Positions 1-9,992 of a stretch of DNA of 64,000 nucleotides are shown here, piece after piece. The stretch spans positions 134,407,689-134,471,688 of the forward strand of contig NC_090321.1 in the NCBI RefSeq assembly GCF_040869045.1, in the 5' to 3' direction. Position 1 is the stretch's first letter. Every line of letters starts with the position of its first letter. The position numbers and the translations under genes are program-made. This DNA comes from Eurosta solidaginis. Taxonomy: Eukaryota > Arthropoda > Insecta > Diptera > Tephritidae. Under the pieces are notes generated by a model, which ran no database searches, had not been told where the DNA came from, and saw only the letters and a list, made by a program, of their open reading frames with translations.

Positions 1-1916
1 AGGCTAGTTAACATGTACTCTTGTTATGAAATACAATAATATTATTCTAATTAGAATTCATTTTTGATGTTTAACCTAATTAGGTTTTCTTTAAAAATAC
101 CTTATCAATATGTGGCCAAAGGGTACTTCGATACGAAGTCGAATTGGATTATTGTTACTTTGGGGAAAATATTTAAAATTATTTCTTATATGTACGCACT
201 TACATATAAGGAGGTATATCAAACCAATTTAAGATAACATTGGTATAGCCGCATTATGGTTTTTATGTATACCAATGTAAAAATTAACTAACGATTGCGC
301 CTATTGGAATTTAACTTGTAGAATTCAATAAACGGTTTAAAGCGGCAACATGAGGTTATATTTCCCTCTTACAACATTAAAATTATAAATTGTTTTACAA
401 AAATTTTACGAAGTTTACCGAAAAAAATTAACTTCACCAAGATGACGGCCAGCTGAATGGGTCGATGTAGTCTCCGTGCTCGATGTGCTAGGTGTTCCGC
501 TGCTCCGGATGCATGCGTCTCGATTCCGTGTGGGATTTCCAAAGATGCTGAAGGTTACTGTTTCGTTTGTGGGCCAGCAAAGATTATTACCGCGAAAGAG
601 CCACATATAATTTTACTTTAACAATGCACTCTAAACTGGGTTGTTGTAAATTAATTTGCAGAAAGAAAACGTAGGGATTTACTAACGTATTCGCACGATT
701 GAAAGATGTGGTTTTCGATTGTCGCGAAAAAAACATGGAAATCTCTGCTGGTCTTACCACCTTCGAAGCTCGTTCCAAAAAGAAAAGCTCGATTTACCGG
801 AAACTTAGCTGAGGTTTTCTTTCATCCCTTTTTGACAGCCGGTGAATCAGCTGTTTTCTAAATGGTATAAAAGGAAGTGTTCGGACAGAGGTAGGGTGAG
901 GTGCTGTTCAGTATGATTGAAGGAAAAATATACCCGAAAGCAAGATATTAAATTATATGAGAAATTTAGTCCATATTCTTATTAATGCATGTACGATAGT
1001 GCGAAAGGGCGAAATTCGAAAAATCTCGAAAAACTGAAAAATTACAAAAAAAAAGACTTTAAAAATTTTTTAGAATTTTTTCCGAAAAGCACATGTAAAA
1101 ACAAATTTAAAAAAAATGATCCCAAACGGTCAATTTTTGAAAAAGTTATAGCATTTTGAAAACAAAAACGGTGTTTTTTTTTTAAATTCATAACTTTTTT
1201 TGAGTTGGATGAAAAAATTTGAAAAAATTCTGAAAAACGTCTTTCGTAAGCTAGAAAAAGAAGAAAAACTTTGAGCCAATTCTAAAGGGGTCGGGTTCAA
1301 AATTGGTCGAAATGGGATGGAATACCCCATAAATATTATGAACAATGGAATGAAGTATAAAATGTAATATAAGAAATCCGACAGTTGTTAATAATGGTTA
1401 ATGCTGACAATTATAAGTCTCTAAAGAAGATTTTCCCCGGTATGTCTAATTAAAATATCGACTTTTGAGTGGTATACCCCCTTATTTTCACCACTGCTTG
1501 GAAAACACTCTACCGTAGAATTTGTTTGAATCATTCTATTCAAAAACGCCCCTTGTGTGCTTGAATTCAATACATTTTGACATGAGATAGGGTATTTATG
1601 AAACAAGTTTAGAGATAAAGAGTTCCTCAATCAAATTATGAGTTGGGACATTTCTGAAACAAATTCTGAATTAGGTAATTTTTGAAAAATATTCTTAGAT
1701 ATGGCGTTAATGAACTGGCTGCCGTTTCTTGAGAATTGAGAAAGTAATGGGAAATCGAAGAACACAAATTCAAAAACTTACGTTTTTAATACAGAAAGTT
1801 TTGATACGAGGTAAATGAAGGAGCTTAAAACCACGACGGTAATATTTTTTGACAAACTTACTCTCGCCTCGTATTTACCGGGATGCTTTAAGAATTAATA
1901 CATTAATTTCTTTCAG
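1..1916. other. AT-rich non-coding DNA, intron or intergenic
   Basis: No convincing exon is visible. 430-600 is a small GC-richer island with stops in the open readings. 1020-1340 is A/T-homopolymer-rich low-complexity DNA. Because a splice acceptor ends the stretch at 1916, at least its 3' part is probably an intron of the Ig-domain gene that follows. Confidence 0.5.
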
Positions 1917-2090
1917 GACATCGTGTTGACAAAGTTGAGGAGACGTCATCCAAAAGATTCACTACAAAATCCACACTAGATATTAAACCTAATGCCGATG
2001 ATGATTACACGGAGTACACCTGCCAAGCAAAGCACAAGGCTTTACCTCCGGACATGCCTATGCGGTCGACTGTCCAGCTTTCAGTTCTTT
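1917..2090 (+). CDS. Internal exon encoding the C-terminal half of an immunoglobulin C2-set domain
   Basis: The 174-bp open stretch is bounded by a pyrimidine-rich acceptor (TTTCTTTCAG) and a strong donor (GTAAGT). The reading frame enters with two bases and leaves with one, so both introns are phase 1, as is usual for Ig-domain exons. It encodes about 57 residues containing KRFTTKSTLDI, then YTEYTCQAKHKAL with the second Ig cysteine, then STVQLSVL, the final strand. This fits a CD80-like C2-set domain of the insect Kirre/Roughest, Hibris/Sns or Sidestep type, that is, cell-surface adhesion molecules. The first cysteine of the domain and the membrane segment must lie on other exons not seen here. 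There is no frame damage, and this is the only piece in the window that looks like a conserved host gene. The exact family member cannot be settled from one exon. Confidence 0.72.
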
Positions 2091-2960
2091 GTAAGTAAAA
2101 TAAAACTTAATATAAGGTGGCTACAAATTATAATTACATAAAAAATATTTAGAGCCGTTTTCTCATGTGAACTTTAAAATCATCTGCCCTATAACACAAA
2201 TTTTGTTCCCAAAAAATTTTTGTCGGACACATATGTATGTAAACCTGAAAGTTTACTTCAGCATTGTCTTTGGAAGCGTATACACACGGTGCGTCTGACT
2301 CGCGAGTCAGCTGTGTACGTGTTGACTCGCCGTCAAAACCAAACTAATTTTGATTTTCACTAGTTAGTCAGAGTGATTGTGAATTTATACATGTGGCGTA
2401 TGTTTGAAAAAACGATGACATTAGTAAACAGCCTCGATCGCCTGTTAAATGGCTGTTCGATTACTCAAATATTGTTTTTGAAACATCTTTATAAACAACT
2501 TGTACATTGAGTTATTTTTATACTTTAAAATGTTTGCGGATAAGGTCAATTTAGACAGTTAAAATAATAAAACTTATTTCGCTTTGTTGATTTTCCGACA
2601 GGGTAGATAAATGATGCATTTTGGAACGATGGCGTTAGTGTCGATCTGATCAGTTGTCATCGTTCGTCTTGTATTTATAGTTCGTAGGTACATGAGCAGG
2701 TATTGCCAAATTGATGTTTGTGTATATTTATGTGTAAATGCTATGTGTTCATTCAGAACCGAGGATGATTTTTACTGATCAATTTGTGCGGCTGACTGAG
2801 ACAGGTAAAAGTCAGTATTTCTAGTATTTTGACCTTTGTGGGTTTGTTGCTTTGGTGCGTTTATTGTTTTGTGTTTATTTGTTGTTTTGTGTTTGTCTCT
2901 TGTAGGTACCTATGGTGTGTTCCTTCTAAACAAGTTTTAAATATAAGGTTCAAATATTGT
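2091..2960. other. Non-coding DNA downstream of the Ig exon
   Basis: AT-rich with no convincing exon. It holds a 16-bp palindrome and a TGACTC-rich patch near 2285-2340. From roughly 2600 on it may include 3' non-coding sequence of the Penelope remnant, but no boundary can be seen. Confidence 0.4.
2295..2310. repeat. Perfect 16-bp palindrome
   Basis: CTGACTCGCGAGTCAG is identical to its reverse complement, and a further TGACTC half-site follows about 20 bp downstream. It is GC-rich in an AT-rich setting. TGACTC is the AP-1-type half-site, so protein binding is possible but unproven. Confidence 0.5.
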
Positions 2961-2989
2961 ATTTATATCTTTGTTTATTATTCTATTGT

Positions 2990-3461
2990 CGAATGTTTTC
3001 TGTTGGTAGATTTTAATGTTTTCGAGTACGTTCAGACCTCGGTCTTTTGCTTGTACGTGGAGGACCTTGACTGTTTTATAGATGTTTGCTGGGGAACATT
3101 CACTTTCGACCATGTGATTCGCGAATTTGGACTCTGGTATAATGTTTGGATTTCGGGCTTTTTTTGTTGTAATCTCTAATGTGTTCTCTGAACCTCGTTC
3201 TTATTTGCCGTCCTATTTGTCCTATGTAAGTATTTGACATCCGCAGGTAAGCTTGTATACACCGTGGCTGCTAAACGGATCCTCTGATTAGTGTTAGTTC
3301 TTAGATTTCGCCCTATATTTTTCGATGCTTTGAACGCTGTTTTAATGTTGTATTTTTTAAAAAAGTTTGCCAATTTATATGTTGCTTTTGCAGTGCATGT
3401 CATACGCGTCTAGGTGTTATCATTTTAATTTTCATTATTTCTTTTTTGTTCTCTATGCGTT
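2990..3461 (-). pseudogene. Penelope-like element, degenerate GIY-YIG endonuclease end
   Basis: On the minus strand a broken reading contains TYKLANFFKKYNIKTAFKAS and then, in another frame, NTYIGQIGRQIRTRFREH. This resembles the linker plus the YIGQTGR...R..EH part of the GIY-YIG nuclease that ends Penelope retroelement proteins. Stops and frameshifts separate the pieces, so it is not functional. The matching reverse transcriptase part lies at 8853-9420 on the same strand. The two are separated by the LOA element, which is flanked by a 12-bp duplication, so they were one element before that insertion. The 3' limit of the remnant is uncertain. Confidence 0.62.
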
Positions 3462-3473
3462 CTTCTGAGGATA
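3462..3473. repeat. Target-site duplication of the LOA element, left copy
   Basis: CTTCTGAGGATA occurs here and again at 8841-8852, exactly bracketing the LOA-type element inside Penelope sequence. Twelve bases fits target-primed reverse transcription. Confidence 0.85.
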
Positions 3474-3632
3474 GGTTAGGTTGAACTGGCCGGTCCATGA
3501 GGACCTCACATAGACTGAATAAGTCCTTAGTGTTACCAGAAGTTTTTTTAACGACCAAACTGAAAAATCCTATCAAAAACAGGACCTATGTTATAAAATA
3601 ACTCCGTCCTCCTGGCAAATACTAGAAGCTTC

Positions 3633-3833
3633 CTAGGATTTAAGCCACTTGCTGCTTCTAGGTCTGACAGCTGTATCACTCCTAATAACTGGAGTCTTAG
3701 CCTGGCAAGCGCATAGAAAGTGCTCGATCGTTTCTACCTCCAGCCCGCACTTCCTACATCTGCTATCACTGACCAAGCCTAATTTAAAAGCATGTAACGC
3801 CAGAAGGCAGTGTCCAGTCAGAATACCCGTCAT
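3633..3833 (-). pseudogene. LOA copy 1 C-terminal cysteine cluster
   Basis: After a frame change the ORF2 tail reads MTGILTGHCLL and then CRKCGLEVETIEHFLCAC. This is the C-x2-C...H-x3/4-C pattern that ends LOA, R1 and I-type ORF2 proteins. It is the same segment as at 12477-12640 in copy 2. Confidence 0.7.
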
Positions 3834-3849
3834 GAGTCTTCTCTTTTTG

Positions 3850-4425
3850 TTATCTAATGTTGTAAGAGCTGCACATAATCCTCGACACTTTACAACCCCG
3901 CGCTTGAACCCACGCCTTTCCTGCTTGGTCGATCATGTGCACCTCTCGCCTTCGCTTAATTTCGCCCAGTCTAATTGGGACGTCTACGGAGAAAGCTTCA
4001 AGGGATGCACCCTTTTTAGCTAATTCATCCGCTTTTTCATTCCCATCTATTCCCATATGCCCAGGGACCCAATATAGATGTATGCTCCTCCCTGTCCTGA
4101 TTCTCTCCAGGGACTGCTTACACTCTAATACGCATTTAGATGCTGCGGTACGCGAGATTATTGCCTTAATTGCTGCTTGACTTTCAATATAAAAGTTAAC
4201 ACGATTGCAGCTTGGGCTATTTTCTTCCAGGGTTTCTACTGCTTTGGTTACGGCTACTATTTCCGCTTGGAAAACGCTACAGTATTCCGGCAGCCTGTAG
4301 GATCTGTTTATTTCCGAATCAGCACAGTATACCGCAGACCCTACTCCTTCCACTACCTTGGAACCACCTGTGTACACATGTATCGCCTCGTCCGCCATTT
4401 GAGCACCCTTGCGCCAACCGTCCAC
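3850..4425 (-). pseudogene. LOA copy 1 RNase H domain with catalytic losses
   Basis: The 191-codon stretch is a recognisable RNase H: HVYTGGSKVVEG, FQAEIVAVTKA, FYIESQAAIKAI, LYWVPGHMGIDGNEKADEL. In the family the first and third acidic sites are aspartates (TDGS and IDS); here they read TGGS and IES, while the sister copy at 11844 keeps TDGS and IDS. This domain would degrade RNA in the RNA-DNA hybrid, but it is probably inactive here. Apart from these changes the domain reads through without a stop. Confidence 0.85.
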
Positions 4426-5036
4426 CTCTATTATGGTCTTAAGATCGCCCTCGAAGTGCAGATAGGGAATCAGGTAGTCTGTTCGTCTTGTGATTGATGA
4501 CGCTATACTACTATGGCCTTATGGTCGGCGCTCAAGCTGCCCCGAGGCACCGAGGCTGGTTGCAGTTGTTAACGCTATGTTCTTTGCTACCAGGTCTACA
4601 GGTGAAATGTGCAGAATGGCATACAGTGCAGCTGTCGGGGTTGTTGTCAGGGCTCCCGTAATGCTAAGCATTGATAGTCTGCATACCCCCTCTAATTTTT
4701 TGAGTTAGGTTGCTTTTTGTGTGGCTTTACACCAAACAAGAACTCCATAGTATAGGATAGGGCTTACAATCGCTGTAAAAACCCAATGAGAAAGAGAGGG
4801 CGATAAGCCCCACGTACACCCCAGCATTCTTTTACAAGCATAAAGTACCGTTGAAGCTGTCTTTACCCTCTCCTTCACATTGAGCTTTCATGACAGCTTA
4901 CTGTCTAGGATGATTGCTAGATACTTTGTGCAAGGTTTCTCCTATAGGGTCACCCCTCCTAACTTAGGCCTGATCCAATTTGGGACGTTGTACCTCTTTG
5001 TAAACAAGACCATATCCGTCCTATCCGCGCTGACTT

Positions 5037-5959
5037 TCAACTCGACATTTGATGCCCAGGTATGAATATCCCGAACGCCCGGTCCATCAAAGAGCTAATC
5101 GTTGGAAGGCACTTCCCACTTATGACAATTGCAACGTCATCCGCGAAATCCGTAAGTTTTACGGGTCCCTCATCAAATCGCCTGAGCAGTTGATTGATGA
5201 CCAGCGTCCACAGCAGAGGTGACAGCACCCCTTCCTGTGGCGTTCCCCTGTCCTCTGATTTCGTGGCCTCGTACAATCCCCATTGTGATGTAATCTATAA
5301 TCGCCCATTTAGAAACATTATTGAAAGCCCCGGCAATGTCTGAAAGACTCCTAGAACATATTCCTTATATTCCAGGGCATTCTCTACCCTATGCAATGCG
5401 GTGTTTACCGACTTGCCTTTGGTGTACGCATGTTGTGTCGTGGAGAGCAGCTTTTCATCCACGTTGGACTTTATGTACACATCTATCAGCCTCTCAAAGG
5501 TTTTGAGCAAAAATGATGTTAAGCTAATTGGTCTATAATCTTTGGGATACACGTGACCAATCTTCTCCACCTTTGGTGGGAAAGCTACAGGAGCAATTCT
5601 CCAAGAGTGCGGTACATGATTCAGTCTTATGCATCCATCGAATATTATTTTGAGCCATTCCACGACCGCCCTACTTGAAACTTGTAGCATGGCCGGGAAT
5701 ATACCATCTGGGCCCGCGATTTAAACTTAGAAAACGTCTTCACTGCACACTCGATCTTGGTATCGGTCACCAAGCCCGGCACTACCCGCTCCGTGATCGA
5801 AGTGTGAGTGCTGTCTGCTGGCTCTTCTAAACCATCTCCCGATGGGAAATGTGTATCGAGAAGCACCTCAAGGGATTCCTCACTATTACGTGACCATTCC
5901 CCGTTATCTTTTTTTATTAGTCCCTGGACTATATTTCCCCTTGCTAGGACTTTTCTCAA
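5037..5959 (-). pseudogene. LOA copy 1 ORF2 reverse transcriptase, broken
   Basis: Segments in order are a linker ending at a frameshift, then HSWRIAPVAFPPK, YRPISLTSFLLKTFERLID and QHAYTKGKSVNTAL. After another break come RGTPQEGVLSPLLW and the catalytic box FADDVAI. The part of the palm with the first catalytic aspartate (expected D-x-x-x-AFD region, near 5290) is not readable in a single frame. This is the polymerase of the element. At least two frameshifts separate the three readable segments. Confidence 0.8.
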
Positions 5960-6325
5960 CCGTGCTGTTTCGCTGGAGCACTTTATGTCCGTACAGAAAC
6001 TCTTCCATGAGATTCTCTTCGCTCTGGAAATTTCACGCTTGTAGATCTTCAGTAGTTCCCTGTACTCGTCCCGACATGCTTCGCTTACCGCGGTAAGCTA
6101 GCAATTAAACATTTCTTTTACCTATCTTCTTAGAAGACTCAGCTCATTGCTCCACCATGGCGCCTTTGCTTTTCCTCTGAATCTTCTTAGAGGGCAGGCT
6201 TTCTTATACGCAGTCATATGCGTCCTTGTAAGGGATTCATAAGACTCCAGTTCTTCCACATTGTTAACCTCTTTGGGTTGTCCCAGTTTCGTTTTTTAGT
6301 CCAACTGTTGTTTCTTGAATTTAGT

Positions 6326-7040
6326 TCAATTTGTTGATCTAGGGTTTCTAAAGGTTCCTCCCTTCTCTACCCCCTTTAGGCGAATGTTGAAGATGATATA
6401 CGCATGGTCGGAGAAGGATGGTCTATTAAGAACCATCCAATCATACCTTGATATATCATGTTCGAAGCTCAGTGTAATATACAAAACATTGCTGGATGTT
6501 GGACCAATGTATGTAGGGACATTTCCCCTGTTGGCTATCTGCAAATTGGTTTGCAGGACGTAACAAAATAGAGAATCGCCTCTCTCGTTCGTATCTGCTC
6601 CTCCCCACGCATTGTGGTGCGCATTTGCATCCGCGCCTATGACCAACCGCCCTTTGCGCCCTTCGTCATGTACTAGCCTCTTGCACTCCATAGGTGGAAC
6701 CTCCGCAGCATTGGGCCGGTAGCAGGATGCCAGGATAAGTGCCTGCTTATTGCTTTGCTCAGCGGCCACCACTACGAGGTCCTCAGTAGTGTAATTAGGC
6801 AGCATATATGAATGCAGCTGTTTCCTTAGCATTACTACAGCTCGCACCCGTTTTTCCATTTGCGTATAGTAAACGCAAAATCCGCGCACGCTAAGTCCGT
6901 CCAGAAACCTTTTCTCCCTATGAGAGCCACATCTCCTGGATCAGCGCCACGTCAAACGAACCCTCCTCAAGGGTTAGGAGGAGTTCGCTCGACGCCACTT
7001 TACTGTGTTGGAGGTTTATATGTAGGACTCGCAGCACCAT
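6326..7040 (-). pseudogene. LOA copy 1 ORF2 N-terminus: apurinic-type endonuclease
   Basis: It begins MVLRVLHINLQHSK at 7040 and continues with ALIQEMWLS (the catalytic Q-E motif), ILASCYRP, VIGADANAHHNAWGG (the D-x-N motif), a NRGNVPTY segment and a terminal FSDHAYI (S-D-H). These motifs occur in the order expected for the EN domain that nicks target DNA for target-primed reverse transcription. The reading is interrupted between about 6918 and 6889. The start codon is read in a different frame from, and overlapping, the end of ORF1. Confidence 0.78.
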
Positions 7041-8404
7041 TTGGCTGTTTGTCCCCCTCCAGCAATTTCGTCGTGACGTCGTCGTCCTCCCCTTGCCCTT
7101 TTGGTTTAGAGTGTTCGAGTGTTCTTGTAACTGTTGGGCCGGGGGTTCCTCTGTGCGACTCACAGCACCATCTGGCTTTTGGTCCTCTTCTAACACCTTC
7201 GTGGTGACGTCGGCTACCTCCACCTGTCTTTTTCCACTTAGGCGTTTGAGGTCCTTTTCGACTTCGCCCACTTCCAGCGTGTTAGGATGTTTATCCTCCG
7301 GACTTCTTTCCCTGAGTCGCACATAAATTTTGCTTGTACCAAAGGACATTTTTCCAAGCTGCGTGTACAATATATCCTCCGCCTGCTTGTTTATTTGGAA
7401 TATGTAGAACTGACTTTCCTCCGTAGGCCGAGATACAGTAAGTACCTTTCAATCCTGTGTCGGTATGTTCGGATTCTGATTTGCACTTTATCCACCACCT
7501 CAAACCGTGCGTTCGTTCCTTGCCTTTGGAGGTTTGGAACCACTTCCTCCATCCACCGCAAGCTCGCGATGCTGTCGCACGCTATCATCTTCACACCATT
7601 ATACCATCCCCCCGAATCAAAGGTTGGATGGGGCTTACTTGGTTGTTCCCGCATTATTTTAAGCATTAAGCTAATAAGTTCCCTTTCTACAGATCTCCAC
7701 CTTTCAGTACTCGTCTGTCCGAAAGGACTGCTACGATCAACCAGCACCACAGTCAGTGACTGCTTTGCCACATTACTCATCTTCTCGGGAAAAGCCGGAG
7801 TCTTGCTGTTAACTCCTTTTGGCACCTCAGAGAAAGCCGGAGGCTTAGCTTTAACTCCCTTTAGCGCCTCCGAGAAAGCCGGAGTCTTAGCGTTATCTCC
7901 CTTTGGCTTATCTCCTACTTCCATAGTTAGAATTCCCTCTGACTCGCAGCTTTCGAGGTGGTTGCTACCTCGCTATTGGGGCCCATCTGTCTTACAGCTT
8001 TGGGCCTACTTGTCTTGTCTATGCGACTGCCCTGCCTCGGAGCTCTGGGACTGGGTCCTTTCTGCCTCTTGAAAGCAGGCTTGTCGCCTTCCACCGAACG
8101 TTGCCTCTTCATTCTGCTATTCAACGCTTCTTCCTCCCCGTACTGGTTGCAGAACCGAGGGTTTCTAGCAGCAAACCTTTTGAACTGCCTTCGACCTACT
8201 TCTACTTGGGTCGACCACTGCTCCCATGCGTTGGACAATTCTTAGTGCTGCACGGTACTGCGAGAGAGCTCTTTTACTTCCTCTGCTCCGTACCCTTTTC
8301 CACTCTTCTACACCGTTTTCATTTGTGTGCTTTTCCAACACGGAATTCATTGAGTCAGCACAACTCTCGCCCCCCGAGTCCGACGCATCGCTAAATGCGT
8401 TCAT
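7000..8404 (-). pseudogene. LOA copy 1 ORF1 (gag-like, DUF4780-type domain), frameshifted
   Basis: The N-terminal part is acidic and serine-rich (MNAFSDASDSGGES) and is followed by a basic patch. Next come three degenerate ~14-residue repeats around AKTPAFSE, then a region beginning LTVVLVDRSSPFGQ with W and GWYNGVKMI spacing. That region resembles the DUF4780 domain common in fly retroelement ORF1 proteins. The reading changes frame near 8200 and 7925, and again before its end at 7000. Family function is RNA binding and particle assembly. The true start may lie upstream, because the frame stays open before the ATG at 8404. The last ~40 bases overlap the endonuclease start. Confidence 0.68.
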
Positions 8405-8840
8405 GGCTTGCGACTCAGTCCTCCTCTTATCATCCTGCTTATTACAATTGGTAATGAGTCGTTCATCGTGGTCGTACTACCATCTTCCCAACAAGGCGGA
8501 CTCAGCGGTCAAGTATTTTATACGGGGAAAGAACCGTCAGCCACATCAGCGCCCCTTACAGTGGTAAGGCCATCAATACTTCCCGAGAGGCCCGGTATCG
8601 GGAAGGCTCCGTTCGAATACAGCCGAATTTATTCCCTGTCTGCAAATCGTCCAATAGGCACGGTCCGCATAACACCCTGGATTAGAGGGTTGGCAGTTCT
8701 TGGTCACCAACATCCCGCCGCCATCCTATGAGACGAAACGGCGTAGATGCCAGTCCTAAACAGCTCCGCCTCATAGTCGGGCGCTATGGAGATCGGCTAA
8801 GCCCTCACACCAACGACAAGGTGCCTATCCTAGTGAGGGC

Positions 8841-8852
8841 CTTCTGAGGATA
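8841..8852. repeat. Target-site duplication of the LOA element, right copy
   Basis: CTTCTGAGGATA, identical to 3462-3473. Penelope reading resumes directly beyond it. Confidence 0.85.
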
Positions 8853-9420
8853 TATATTAGTGCTTTTTTATATCCGTTGTTTGCAGCAAAGTTATATATT
8901 ACTGCAAGCTCTCTCTTATATGCTTCTTGTGTAAGAGGTGTTCTTTCAAGGCTATGTACCAAATGCATAAATGCTGCATTTTTATGCTATTGGGGGTTAT
9001 TTGAGGTATTATATATTATTGTATCGGTGTATGCCTAGTTAAATCTTTTGGCAGCATTATCAATATTTATTGTGAGGTCTAGATAGTTTATTCCTTCGTC
9101 TTTTTCAGTTTCCATTGTGAATTTTATATTCTAGTGCTGCTTGATGAGGTACTCCAGTACAAGCTACTCATTATTAGTAGTTAAAACGCATATTATGTTA
9201 TCCATGTATCTAGCATAACATAACACGCCTAATTTGGACTTCAGTTCCTGTATGAACTTTTCTTCCACATTTTTCATGAGCAGTTCCATAAGAATGGCTG
9301 ATGTGGGCCTTCCCATTCCAAGACCGTTTTGTTTGTCTATATATTTTATTGTTGAATTGAAAACAGTTTTGACGTAAAGTGGTTATCTGTGCCGTGAATC
9401 CTCTTACAACTCCATTTAGA
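8853..9420 (-). pseudogene. Penelope-like element, degenerate reverse transcriptase
   Basis: Minus-strand readings contain FQFNNKIYRQT, a shifted GRPTSAILMELLMKN, then YARYMDNIICVL in place of the catalytic YVDD-type box. These are followed by NYLDLTINID, HKNAAFMHLVHSLERTPL and YNFAANNGYKKALIYIL. This is the palm-to-thumb order of Penelope RTs, including the HK.AA..M..R....PL signature. At least four in-frame stops and a frameshift show long decay. The downstream GIY-YIG part is displaced to 2990-3461 by the LOA insertion. Confidence 0.75.
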
Positions 9421-9711
9421 TCATAGAAGGTAAAGATATGAAAAGCAGCAAAAGGTATGAAGACTGCGGGGCGTGTTAAAATAGCGAGGACAGCAAAGTA
9501 GTTCGTTTTTCTTCAAAATGCCAGCTAGAGAAGAACGAGTTTTTTATTAAAAAATGTATCTCGCCTTTCCAAAAATAAGGAAACTGTTTTCATCATCTGT
9601 CCTTCAGATCTAAGTATTTACAAACGTGCACGGTTGTATCCAGGAGCTGCTCCCATTCCAATTGAACAGAGTCCATCAAGTTGGGCACAATTAAACAAAA
9701 TACCATATATG
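9421..9711. other. Unassigned spacer between Penelope and LOA copy 2
   Basis: About 290 bp without recognisable coding sequence. It may contain upstream Penelope sequence or the 5' UTR of LOA copy 2 diverged beyond recognition. No duplication matching the 3' flank of copy 2 was found. Confidence 0.35.
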
Positions 9712-9992
9712 CCAACCACCCAGGCCAGGGTGTTATACGGCCCATGCCTATTGGACGATTTGCAGACGGGGATATATTCAGCTGTATTCCAACGGAGCCT
9801 TCCCGATACCGGGCCGCCTCGGGAAATATTGATGGCCTTACCACAATATGGGACACGGACGGTTCTTTCCCCGTATTTAATACTGGACTGCTTGGCACGC
9901 CTTGTCGGGCAGGTGGTCGTACGACCAAGATGAACGACTGAATATCTAATTTTAATAAGGACGATGATAAGGGTAGAACTGAGTCGCAAGCC

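Larger units (their letters stand above)
3474..8840 (-). mobile_element. LOA-type non-LTR retrotransposon, copy 1 (5.37 kb, decayed)
   Basis: Reading on the minus strand from 8840 to 3474, the order is 5' UTR, gag-like ORF1, apurinic-type endonuclease, reverse transcriptase, RNase H, a C-terminal cysteine cluster and a short 3' UTR ending in AACCTAACC. The RNase H and the N-terminal motif HINLQHSK point to the LOA/I group rather than Jockey or CR1. A 12-bp target duplication at both ends suggests full or nearly full length. Every ORF is broken by frameshifts or stops, so the copy is dead. It sits inside a Penelope remnant and therefore inserted later. A second copy of the same family lies at 9712-13010 in opposite orientation. 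Confidence 0.85.

Noticed and set aside
457..603. Cys-rich reading (CARCSAAPDACV, EGYCFVCG) as an exon or fossil of the orphan Cys-cluster family
   Set aside because: It is short, has a stop directly upstream, no splice sites, and only a CFVCG similarity.
866..912. TATAAAAG followed by TCAGT as a core promoter
   Set aside because: The TATA-to-initiator distance is about 44 bp rather than about 30, and no coding start follows.
2600..3000. Hammerhead ribozyme in the Penelope flank
   Set aside because: No CTGATGA...GAAA core could be found on either strand; only a CTGATCAG near 2647 looked superficially similar.
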